Translations under genes and position numbers: made by a program
NCBI GenBank assembly: GCA_016721005.1
Contig: JADKJM010000019.1
Coordinates: 310,001-374,000 of the forward strand
Direction: 5' to 3'
DNA from: Flavobacteriales bacterium
Lineage (GTDB): Bacteria > Bacteroidota > Bacteroidia > Flavobacteriales_F > PHOS-HE28
DNA length: 64,000 bases
The notes under the pieces: model-generated
The model's database searches: none
Told to the model about the DNA's origin: nothing
Seen by the model: the letters and a program-made list of their open reading frames with translations, nothing else
Part shown: positions 17,601 to 29,600 of the stretch, in pieces
Position numbering within the stretch: the stretch's first letter is position 1
How the letters are laid out: every line of letters begins with the position of its first letter

Positions 17601-20600
17601 TCCACCAGCACCAGACCAGGTGCCGCCGTTTGCAACGGTGACAGTTCCGTTCAATTGGATGCTCGCATTGTTCGCGCAGCGCACGCCATCGCCACCAGCA
17701 TTCGCGGTCGGCGATGCGGTGAAAGTGATGAGCACTTGATCGGACACCGGAACGCAGTTGCCATTGCCGATCGTGGTCAGCGTCAGGGTCAAGGTGCCAG
17801 CGGTGATCTCTACAGCGGTGGGTGTGTAGATCGCGTTCAGCGATGCGATGCTCGGCGCAAAAGTGCCTGCACCACCGCTCCATTGGCCGCCACCGGCGCC
17901 GCTCACGGATCCACCGAGTTGGACTTGTGCGTTGTTCGAGCAGACCGCGATATCAGCGCCCGCATTCGCGCTCGGCGATGCGATGATGGTGATCACCATC
18001 TGGTCGCTCACTGCGTTGCACAAGCCATTACCTGTGGAAGTCAGGGTCAGCGTCGCAGTACCGAGGGCCACTTCAGCAGGGCTCGGATAGTAGCTCGCGT
18101 TGAGGGTGTTCGCGTTCGGCGTGTAGGTCCCGCCGCCGCCGCTCCATACGCCACCGCTGGCGATGGTCACGGAACCGTTCAGGATCACCGTCGGATCGTT
18201 CGCGCACACCGTGCGATCGAGACCCGCGTTCACCACGGGGCTCTGCGAGAAGAAGATCACCATCTGATCGCTCACCGACAGGCAGCTACCGTTTCCGGTG
18301 CTGCTCAGTGTTAGCGTTACGGAACCGTTCGCGAGCTCCGAAGTGCTCGGCGTGTACACCGCGTTCAGTGTGTTGATGCTCGGCGAGAAGGTGCCCGTGC
18401 CGCCACTCCAGATGCCACCGCCCGCGTTGCTCACGGATCCGGCCATTTGCACACTAGCGTTGTTGGCGCAGACCGTGCGGTCCACTCCCGCGTTCACCAC
18501 CGGTGAAGGAGCAATGAAGATGACCATCTGATCGGAAACACCATTGCACAAGCCATTGCCGGTGCTGCTCAAGGTGAGCGTCACCATGCCCGCAGCAACT
18601 TCACCGAGTGTCGGTGTGTAGGTCGCGTTCAGGTTCGTGTTGCTCGGGTTGAAGGTGCCTGAACCGCCGCTCCAGATCCCGCCGGTCGCGTTGTTCACTA
18701 CGCCAGCGAGCTGTGCTGTTGGTTGGTTCGCGCACACGGTGCGGTCAACTCCGGCGTTCGCGATCGGCGCAGGCGTGATGGTGATCACGATCTGATCGCT
18801 CACCGGATTGCTGTTCCCGTTGCCCACCGAGGTGAGTGTCAGCGTCACCGTACCGGCCGCGCGTTCAGCAGCGCTTGGTGTATAGATCGCGTTCAGCGTG
18901 CTGTTGTTCGGATTGTACGTGCCCGTTCCGCCGCTCCAGATGCCGCCAGTGGCGATGGTGATCGCACCGTTCAACTGCACTGCAGGGTTGTTCGCGCAAA
19001 CGGTTTGATCCGGTCCTGCATTCGCGGTCGGTGCTGCGCCAAAGAAGATCGTGATCTGATCGGTCGCTGGCGAGCAACTTGCGTTACCCGTGGTGATCAA
19101 GGTCAGCGTCACACTGCCCGCCGCGATCTCCGCAGGGGTCGGCGTGTACACTGCATTCATCGTGGTGTTATTCGGGCTGTAGGAACCCGCGCCACCGCTC
19201 CAGGTCGCACCGGTGGCGATGGAGAAGCTGCCCGCGAGCGTCGTGTTCGCGTTGTTCGAACTCACGGTCTGATCCGGACCCGCATTCGCCGTCGGCGCTT
19301 GCGTGTAGGTGATCACCATCGCATCGCTCACCGCCGCGCACGTGCCGTTGCCGGTCGTGGTCGCGGTGAGTGTTACCGATCCGTTCACGACTTCGATGGG
19401 CGAAGGTGAGTATGTGATGTTCTGTGCCGTGCTTCCTGGGCTATACGAACCCGACCCACCGGACCATTGTACACCCGTAGCAACGGTGATCACCGCGTTC
19501 AATGTTGCGGTCGCATTGTTGCCGCAGACCGATTGATCAACACCGGCGTTCACCGTCGGTGCAGGCGTGATCGTGTAGGTCACGTTGTTCGTTACCGCAT
19601 TGCACAAGCCATTGCCAGCAGAGGTCAGGGTCAGCGTCACCGTCCCGGCGGTGATCTCCGCAGCCGTCGGCGTGTAGGTCGCGTTCAGTGTGATGCTGTT
19701 CGGGCTGAAGGATCCTGCACCACCGCTCCACACGCCACCCGCAGCACCGGTCACGGTACCGTTCAAGGAGATGGTCGCAGCGTTCGCGCAGACACTTCCA
19801 TTCGCTCCGGCGTTCACGATCGGCGCAGGCGTATAGGTGATGATCTTGGTGGCAGTAGCGGGTGCGCAATTGCCGTTGCCCGTGGTGGTCAAGGTCAAGG
19901 TCACCTGTCCTGCGGCCAGATCACCGGCGCCGGGGTTGTAAGTCGCATTGAGCGTATTCGCGTTCGGCGAGTACGTTCCCGTTCCACCGCTCCACACGCC
20001 GCCCGTTGCCACGATCACGCTGCCGCCGAGGGCAACTGCTGCGTTGTTCGCACAACGCGTCACGTTCGGACCAGCATTCGCAGAAGGCGGATCAGTGAAG
20101 GTCAAGAGCACTTGGTCGCTCACCGCATTGCACAAACCGTTGCCGGTGGTGGTGAGCGTGAGCGTCAAGCTTCCTGCTGCGATCTCCGCCGCCGTCGGCG
20201 TGTAGATCGCGCTCATGTTCGTCGTGCTTGGATCGAAGGTGCCCGCACCGCCGCTCCAGATACCACCGGTAGCGATCGAGAATGCACCGGACAATCCGGT
20301 CGAAGCGTTGTTCGCGCAAAGCACACGGTCCGCACCGGCGTTCGCCGTCGGAGCAGGTGTGATGCTGTACGTCACCTGGGCGCTCACCGCATTGCAATTG
20401 CCGTTGCCCGTGGTGGTCAAGGTCAGTGTCACGGTGCCGGCGGCACGTTCAGCCGCGCTTGGCGTGTACACCGCGTTCAGCGTGGCATTGTTCGGATTGT
20501 ACGTGCCCGTTCCACCGCTCCAAGCAGCACCCGTGGCACCGGTGATCGCACCAGCAAGCGCGATGTTCGCGTTGTTCGCGCACACCGTTCCGTTCGGTCC

Positions 20601-23600
20601 TGCATTCACGGTCGGCGCAGGCGTGAAGGTGATCAACTTGGTGTCCGATACTGCTGTGCAGTTCCCGTTGCCCGTGGTGGTCAGCGTCAACGTCAGTGTA
20701 CCCAACGCGAGTTCCGCAGGCGTCGGCGTGTAGGTCGCGTTGAGCGTGGTGTTGTTCGGCGTGAATGATCCCGCACCACCGCTCCAGATCCCTCCAGTAG
20801 CAACTCCGACCGCACCATTCAGCGGAACGTTCGCGTTGTTGCGGCACACGGATACATCCACACCGGCATCCACTGTCGGGCTCGGCGTGAAGCTGATCAA
20901 CATCTGATCGCTCACTGCCACACAGTTGTTGTTGCCAGTTGTGGTCAACGTCAACGTCACGGAACCGTTCGAGAGCTCCGTCACCGTCGGCGTGTAGGTA
21001 GCGTTCATGTTCGTGGTGCCTGGGCTGAAAGTGCCCGCACCACCGCTCCACACACCACCGGTCGCGATCGTGAAGCCACCGTTCAAGGTGGTCGCCGAAT
21101 TGTTCGCGCAACGCACTTGATCCACACCCGCGTTCACTGTCGGTGCAGGGGTGATCGAATAGGTCACGTTCGAGCTCACCGCATTGCAGTTACCGTTGCC
21201 GGCCGAGGTCAGCGTGAGCGTTACCGTTCCGGCGTTGCGTTCGGCAACGGTCGGTTGGTAGGTCGCGTTGAGCGTGGTGTTGTTCGGCGTGAAGACACCG
21301 GCGCCACCGCTCCAGATCGCACCGCTCGCGCCACTCACCGATCCGTTCAAGGTGATCAATGAAGCGTTCGAGCAAACCGTCCCGTTCGGACCTGCGTTCA
21401 CCACGGGAGCAGGAGTGAAGGTGATCGTGCGCGTGCTCGTGACGGCGTTGCAATTACCGTTGCCGGTGGTTGTCAAGGTCAGCGTCAGTGTTCCCGCTGC
21501 GAGTTCCGCAGGGGTCGGCGTATACACCGCGTTCAGCGTGGTGTTGTTCGGTGTGAAGGACCCCAGGCCACCGCTCCAGATACCGCCCGTGGCACCGGAA
21601 ACCGAACCGGTCATCGTCACCTGCGGATTGTTCACGCAGATCGAGATCGGAGCACCCGCGCTCGCAACAGGCGCTGGCGTGAAGCTGATCGTGACCTGAT
21701 CGATAACAGCGATGCAGTTGTTGTTGCCGGTCGTTGTCAATGTGAGTGTGACAGAACCGGTCGCGATCTCAGCAGCCGTTGGCGTGTAGGTCGCATTCAG
21801 GTTCGTGGTGCTCGGTGCAAAAGTGCCTGCATCTCCGCTCCAAATTCCGCCCGTCGCAACGGTCACGCTGCCGGCAAGTGTTGCTACTGCATTGTTCGCG
21901 CAACGCGATTGGTTCGGACCCGCATTGGCTGTCGGAGCAGGCGTGATCGAATAGGTAACGTTGCTCGATACCGCATTGCAATTACCATTGCCCACCGTGG
22001 TGAGCGTGAGCGTCACCGTACCCGCCGTACGTTCAGCAATGCTCGGCGTGTACACTGCGTTCAGCGTGGCGTTGTTCGGATTGTATGTGCCGGTTCCGCC
22101 GCTCCACACCGCGCCTGTTGCGCCGCTCTGTGAACCGGCCAAGGTGATCGCGGAATTGTTCGCGCAGACGGTTCCATTCGGACCGGCGCTTACTGAAGGT
22201 GCAGGTGTGAACGAGATCACACGACTGCTCTGCACGGGGTTGCACATGCCGTTGCCGGTGCTCGTCAGCGTCAAGGTCAAGGTGCCACCAGCGATCTCCG
22301 CTGCGGTCGGCGTGTAGGTCGCGTTGAGCGTTGTGTTGTTCGGATTGTAGGTACCCGTGCCACCGCTCCACACGCCACCGATCGCTCCGGAAACGCTGCC
22401 GTTCAAACTCACCTGTGCATTGTTCGCGCAGAGCGAAACGGGCGCACCGGCGTTCACCACAGGTGCTGCGGTGAAGTTGATCACCATCTGATCGATCACG
22501 GCGACGCAGTTGCCGTTGCCGGTCGTCGTCAGCGTAAGCGTCACTGAACCATTCGCGATCTCAGCAGCGCTTGCTGTGTAGATCGCACTCATGTTCGTGG
22601 TGCTCGGATCGAAAGTTCCATTGCCGCCACTCCACACGCCGCCTGTCGCGACAGTGAAGGCGCCGCTCAGCGAGACCGCCGGATTGTTCGAGCAACGGGT
22701 CGCATCGGGACCCGCGTTCACCGTTGGTGTGGGCGTGATCGCATAGGTCACGTTCGCGCTCACCGCGTTGCAGTTCCCGTTGCCAACCGTCGTGAGCGTG
22801 AGGGTCACCGTGCCCGCCGCGCGTTCGGCAGCGGTCGGCGTGTAGACCGCGTTCATGGTAGCGTTGTTCGGGTTGTAGCTGCCCGCGCCTCCGCTCCAGA
22901 TCGCACCCGTTGCACCGGTGAAGGCACCGGCCAGCGTGATGTTCGAATTGTTCGAGCACACGCTGCCGTTCGACCCAGCGCTCACCGTCGGTGCTGGCGT
23001 GAACGTGATCACGCGCGCACTGGAAACCGGATTGCAATTGCCGTTGCCCGTGCTCGTCAGCGTCAGTGTTACTGTGCCTGCGGCGAGATCGGAAGCGCTT
23101 GGCGTGTAGGTCGCGTTGAGCGTGGTGTTGTTCGGTGCGAAAGTGCCGGAACCGCCGGTCCATGCACCGCCCGTTGCGCCGAAGACACTGCCGTTCAAAC
23201 TCACCTGAGCGTTGTTCGCGCAGAGCGAGATCGGCGCACCAGCGTTCACTGTGGGTGCATCGGTGATGCTGATCACCATCTGATCGGCTACTGCAGTGCA
23301 GGTGCCGTTGCCAGTGGTCGTCAACGTCAAGGTCACGATACCTGCGGTGATCTCCGCCGCGCTCGGTGTGTAGATCGCACCCATGTTCGTGGTGCTCGGA
23401 TCGAAGGTGCCTGCACCACCGCTCCAGATACCTCCGGTAGCGATCGTGAAGGAACCGTTCAATGCAACGGTCGGATTGTTCGCGCACACCGTGCGATCGA
23501 GTCCGGCGTTGGCGGTCGGCGCAGGAGTGATCGTGAACGTCACCTGATCATTCACCGCATTGCAATTGCCATTGCCTACCGTGGTGAGCGTGAGCGTCAC

Positions 23601-26600
23601 CGTACCCGCTGCGCGTTCAGCAGCGCTCGGTGTGTACACCGCATTGGTGGTCGTGTTGTTCGGATTGTACGTACCCGTGCCGCCGCTCCAGATCACGCCG
23701 GTCGAAACCGTGAAGGCACCCGCCAAAGTGATCGCGGAGTTGTTCGCGCACACCGTTGCGTTCGGACCCGCATCCACCGTTGGTGCAGGTGTGAAGGTGA
23801 TCACACGGCTGTCGGAAACAGCGGTGCAATTGCCGTTACCCGTGGTGGTCAACGTCAAAGTCAACGTGCCCGCAGCGAGTTCCGCGGGGGTCGGCGTGTA
23901 GGTCGCGTTAAGGTTCGTGTTGTTCGGCGTGAAGGAACCCGCGCCACCGCTCCAGATCCCACCGGTCGCGATCGTCACCGATCCACCCATGGGCACGCTG
24001 GCGTTGTTGCGGCACAGCGTCAAGTCAGGACCTGCATTCGCCGTCGGACTTGCTGTGAAGTTCAACTGCACCTGATCCGTCACGGCGATGCACGTACCGT
24101 TACCGGTCGTGGTCAGCGTCAGCGTCACGTTGCCGTTCGCGATCTCCACGGCCGTCGGGGTGTAGGTCGCGCCCATGTTCGTGGTGCTCGGACTGTAGGA
24201 ACCATTACCACCGCTCCAGACACCACCGGTCGCAACCGTGGAGGAGCCACTCAACGTGGCTACCGGGTTGTTGCTGCAAAGCGTTTGGTCCGGACCCGCA
24301 TTCGTGGTCGGAGCAGGCGTGATCGTATAGGTCACACTCGACGCGACCGCATTGCAATTGCCATTGCCCGCAGAAGTCAGGGTCAGCGTCACTGTACCGG
24401 CAGTGCGTTCAGCAGCGGTCGGTGTGTAGGTCGCATTCAGCGTGGTGTTGTTCGGGGTGTAAGTGCCACCGCCGCCGCTCCAGATCGCACCGGTCGCACC
24501 CGTAACAGATCCGTTCAAGCTGATCGTCGCGTTGTTCGTGCAAACACTTCCATTCGGACCAGCGCTCACGATCGGCGAAGGCGTGAACGTGATCACCTTG
24601 TTGCTCATCACCGGATTGCAATTGCCATTGCCCGTGCTGGTCAAAGTCAACGTCAGTGTGCCACCCGCGATCTCCGCAGCGGTGGGCGCGTAGGTCGCAG
24701 TGAGTGTAGTGTTGTTCGGGTTGAAGGTGCCTGTGCCGCCGCTCCAAATGCCGCCGGTCGCACCGGAAACGGATCCACTCAAACTCACTTGCGCATTGTT
24801 CGCGCAGAGCGAGACCGCAACACCCGCATTCACCACGGGTGCATCGGTGATGAAGATCACCATCTGATCATTCACCGCCGTGCAGCTGCCGTTGCCGGTC
24901 GTCGTCAATGTCAACGTCGCGATACCCGCAGTGATCTCCGCCGCGCTCGGCGTGTAGACCGCCCCCATGTTCGTGGTGCTCGGATCGAAGGTGCCTGCGC
25001 CACCGCTCCAGATACCACCGGTAGCGATCGTGAAGGAACCGTTCAGTGCGACCGCTGCGTTGTTCGCGCACACCGTGCGATCGAGTCCGGCGTTGGCTGT
25101 TGGCGCAGGTGTGATCGTGAACGTCACCTGATCATTCACCGCATTGCAATTGCCATTGCCCACCGTGGTGAGCGCAAGCGTAACCGTACCCGCTGCGCGT
25201 TCTGCTGCGCTCGGCGTGTACACCGCGTTCATCGTGGTGTTGTTCGGGGTATACGTGCCCGCACCGCCGGTCCACTGGGCACCGGTTGAAACAGTGAACG
25301 CTCCGGCCAAAGTGATGGCGGAGTTGTTCGCGCACACCGATGCGTTCGGACCGGCATTCACAGTAGGAGATGGCGTGAACGTGATCAAGCGGCTATCGGC
25401 AACCGAATTGCAATTGCCGTTACCCGTGGTGGTCAATGTCAGCGTGAGCGTACCCGCAGCGAGTTCCGCCGGGGTCGGCGTGTAGGTCGCGTTGAGCGTG
25501 GTGTTGTTCGGCGTGAATGAACCGGCACCACCGCTCCAAATGCCGCCAGTTGCCACGGTCACCGATCCACCGAGTGCAATGCTTGCGTTGTTGCGACAGA
25601 GCGACAGGTCAGCACCGGCGTTGGCGGTCGGACTTGGCGCGAAGTTCAGTTGGACTTGATCGGTAACGGCGAGGCACGTGCCGTTGCCGGTCGTCGTCAA
25701 GATCAAGGTCACCGTGCCGCTCGCGATCTCCGCAGCGGTCGGCGTGTAGGTCGCGTTCAGGTTGGTGGTGCTCGGCGCGAACGTGCCCGCACCGCCGCTC
25801 CAGATGCCGCCCGTGGCGATCGTCACGCTTCCACCAAGTGAAGCCACCGGGTTGTTGGTACACAGCGATTGATCCGCTCCTGCATTGGCTGTCGGAGCAG
25901 GCGTGATCGTCCAGGTCACGTTCGAGCTCACCGCATTGCAATTGCCGTTGCCTGCGGAGGTCAATGTCAGCGTTACCGTTCCAGCAGTGCGCTCGGCAGC
26001 AGTCGGCGTGTAGGTCGCATTGAGCGTGGTGTTGTTCGGGTTGTAAGTACCAGCACCACCGCTCCAAATGCCGCCGGTCGCACCGATCACGGATCCATTC
26101 AAGTTGATCGTTGCGTTGTTCGTACAAACGCTTCCGTTCGATCCAGCGCTCACGATCGGCGAAGGCGTGAACGTGATCACCTTGTTGCTCGCGACAGGAT
26201 TACAGGCGCCATTGCCCGTGCTCGTCAATGTCAGCGTCAACGTGCCCGCCGCGATCTCCGCTGCGGTTGGCGTGTAGGTCGCGGTAAGTGTGGTGTTGTT
26301 CGGGTTGAAAGTGCCCGTGCCACCGCTCCAGATGCCACCGGTCGCACCCGTAACAGATCCACTCAAACTCACTTGCGCATTGTTCGCGCAGAGCGAAACA
26401 GCAATGCCTGCATTCACAACAGGTGCCGCCGTGAAGGCGATCACCATCTGATCAGCAACAGCGATGCAACCACCATTGCCAGTGGTCGTCATGGTCAGCG
26501 TCACCGTACCGCTGGAGATCTCACCAGCGGTCGGCGTGTACTGCGCACCCATGTTCGTGGTGCTCGGATCGAAGGACCCTGCGCCACCGCTCCAGATGCC

Positions 26601-29600
26601 GCCTGTCGCTACCGTGAACGAACCGTTCAAAGTGACCACCGCGTTGTTCGCGCATACCGTGCGATCCACACCGGCGTTCGCTGTCGGTGCAGGCGAAATG
26701 GTGAAGGTCACCTGATCGCTCATCGCATTGCAATTGCCGTTGCCCACCGTGGTGAGCGTCAGCGTTACCGTACCGGCAGTGCGCTCAGCAGCACTTGGCG
26801 TGTACACCGCATTCAGTGTAGTGTTGTTCGGAGCGTAAGTGCCCGTGCCGCCGCTCCAGGCCGCGCCTGTCGCCACGGTGATCGCGCCCGCAAGCGTGAT
26901 GGCCGAGTTGTTCGCGCATACCGTCGCGTTCGGACCTGCATCAACCGTCGGAGCCGGAGTGATCGTGATCACTTTGCTGCTCGATACTGCCGTGCAATTA
27001 CCGTTGCCGGTGGAAGTCAGTGTCAATGTCACCGTACCCGCCGCGATCTCCGCAGCGCTCGGTGTGTAGGTCGCGTTCAACGTAGTCGCGTTCGGGTTGA
27101 ATGAACCCGTGCCGCCGCTCCATGCGCCGCCCGTTGCACCGGTCACACTACCATTCAAAGCGACCTGAACGTTGTTCGCGCAAACCGGAACAGCAACTCC
27201 TGCGCTTACAACAGGCGCAGGCGTGAAGGTCAAGAGAACTTGATCGGTCACCGCTATGCAGCCACCGTTGCCGGTAGTGGTCAACGTCAGCGTCACTGAT
27301 CCGCTGGAGATCTCTCCCGGGGTGGGCGTGTACTGCGCGCCCACGTTCGTGGTGCTCGGATCAAAAGACCCCGCGCCACCGCTCCACACACCACCTGTCG
27401 CAACCGTGAACGATCCGTTCAAGGTGGCCACTGCGTTGTTCGCGCAAAGTGTTTGGTCGAGCCCCGCGTTCGTTGTCGGTGCGGGTGTGATCGCGTAGGT
27501 CACGCTCGCGCTGACCGCATTGCAATTGCCATTGCCCACCGTGGTGAGCGTCAGCGTCACCGTACCTGCCGTGCGTTCCGCAGCGCTCGGCGTGTACACC
27601 GCGTTCATCGTGGTGGTGTTCGGGTTGTACGATCCCGTGCCGCCACTCCAAACCGCACCTGTCGCGAGTGTGAAAGAACCCGCCAAGGTGATATCCGCGT
27701 TGTTCGCGCAAACACTTCCGTTCGCTCCGGCATTCACCGTAGGGGCTGCCGTGAAGCTGATGACCTTGTTGCTCGTGACGGGCAAGCAGTTGCCATTGCC
27801 TGTGCTGCTCAACGTGAGCGTTAACGTGCCCGCCGCGATCTCTGCAGCAGTTGGTGTGTAGGTCGCATTCAGCGTGGTGTTGTTCGGTGCGTATGAACCA
27901 GCACCGCCGCTCCAAGCCCCACCGGTTGCGCCGGTGACCGAACCGCTCAGCGTGACAACCGCATTATTCGCGCAGAGCGAAACCGCAGCGCCTGCATTCA
28001 CGACTGGTGCTGCCGTGAAGTTGATGAGCACCTGATCGTTGACCGCAACGCAATTCCCGTTGCCTGTCGTGGTCATCGTCAAGGTCACCGAGCCGCTGGC
28101 GACCTCCGCAGCAGTGGGTGTGTATTGCGCCGACATGTTCGTCGTGCTGGGGTCGAAGGAGCCCGCACCACCGCTCCACACACCACCTGTGGCCACCGTG
28201 AACGATCCGTTCAACTGCACCACCGCGTTGTTCGCACAGCGCGTTTGGTCAGGACCTGCGTTCGCAGTGGGTGAAGGCGTGAACGTCACCAGCATGCTGT
28301 CCGCGACGGCCGCGCACACACCGTTACCGGTGGAGGTCAGCTTGATCCACATTTGTCCGGCGGTGAGGTTTGCGGCAGTCGGCGTGTAGGTCGCGTTCAG
28401 GTTGCTGTTGCTTGGCAGAAAGGTGCCACCACCGCCAGTCCACACTCCACCAACTGCGTTCAACATGGTGCCTGCCAACTGCACCACGGAGTTGTTCCGA
28501 CAAACGTTCTGGTCCGGTCCAGCGTTGGGGATCGGTTTCGGACTGAAGGTGACCACCATCGCGTCGTTGGCTGGTGTGCACGGACCTGTGGAGGTCAGGG
28601 TAAGGGTCACGCTGCCGATAGCGAGATCACCGATGCTCGGGTGGTAGGTCGCGTTCAGCGCCGTTGCACTTGGCATGAAGGTTCCGCTGCCGGTTGTTGT
28701 CCAGATACCCGTAGTGCTTCCTCCGGAAACCGTACCAGCCAAAAGCACGGTGTCACCTGCACAGCGCGTTTGATCAGCGCCTGCATTCACGTTGATCTGC
28801 CCGGCGAATTCCGAGAAGAAGCCGTAGCGGCATCCGCTCGTTGCGCCGCCGTTGATGATGGCGAGCGAGAACACATCCGTGGTGTTCGAAACGATGAATG
28901 CTTGGTTCACCGGCACCTGCGTGGTGTTGTACTGGATCCGCGCGGCCATCCAAACCCCACCTGTGCCAGGTACCGTTTGGAACGCCGCACCCGGTATCGT
29001 TGCCGTACCGGGTGTTACCACGAAATTGTTCTGTGATCCGTTCCTGACCAGGATATTCAGGAAGAAGGATTCGCTTGTACTTCGCGTGAAGCTGAGTTGC
29101 GTGCTTCCCGCGCAATTCAGCGGAGGCAGGATCGCCATGCCCTGCTCGCAACCGAAACCGGTGACATGTATGGCGTACAACGGCTTGGAGCCGGTGACCA
29201 ACGTGGCGTTGTTCGCCGCGCCAGCCAGATAGTCCATGTCGTGGCGGTAGTACTGGCCAGCGAAGAGCGTGGCCACAGGAACCGGGTTACCATCGATATA
29301 GACCTGCGTGTTGTTCTGCACGGCCATCACGAAGAGAGATTCGTCGCCGGTGTTGTTCAGCGCACCCTTCACCGCCACGTACTCGGTGCCCAGAATGTTC
29401 ACCGGAACGATCTGATCGAGCATCAGGTCATAGCAACCGCCCGAGGGGTTGTGGTTCGAATCGTCCTTGATCGAAACCGCGACCGGCTTGTCTGAAAGCA
29501 CGACCGCTCCCGAAGGGTGCGTCAAAGGGTCGGTGTGTGTCGCCGGCACCGTGTTCGCCGTGGAGTAGGTCTGGCCCTGGTTCAGGATGATGGTCCACGG

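Noticed and set aside
15627..21362. Several plus-strand open frames of 100-500 codons across the giant adhesin gene
   Set aside because: They repeat every 264 bases with the adhesin repeats and encode Arg/His-rich low-complexity sequence; they are shadows of the minus-strand gene.
12413..28796. CRISPR-like array
   Set aside because: The period is 264 bp without unique spacers between short identical repeats, and the whole region is one open reading frame.
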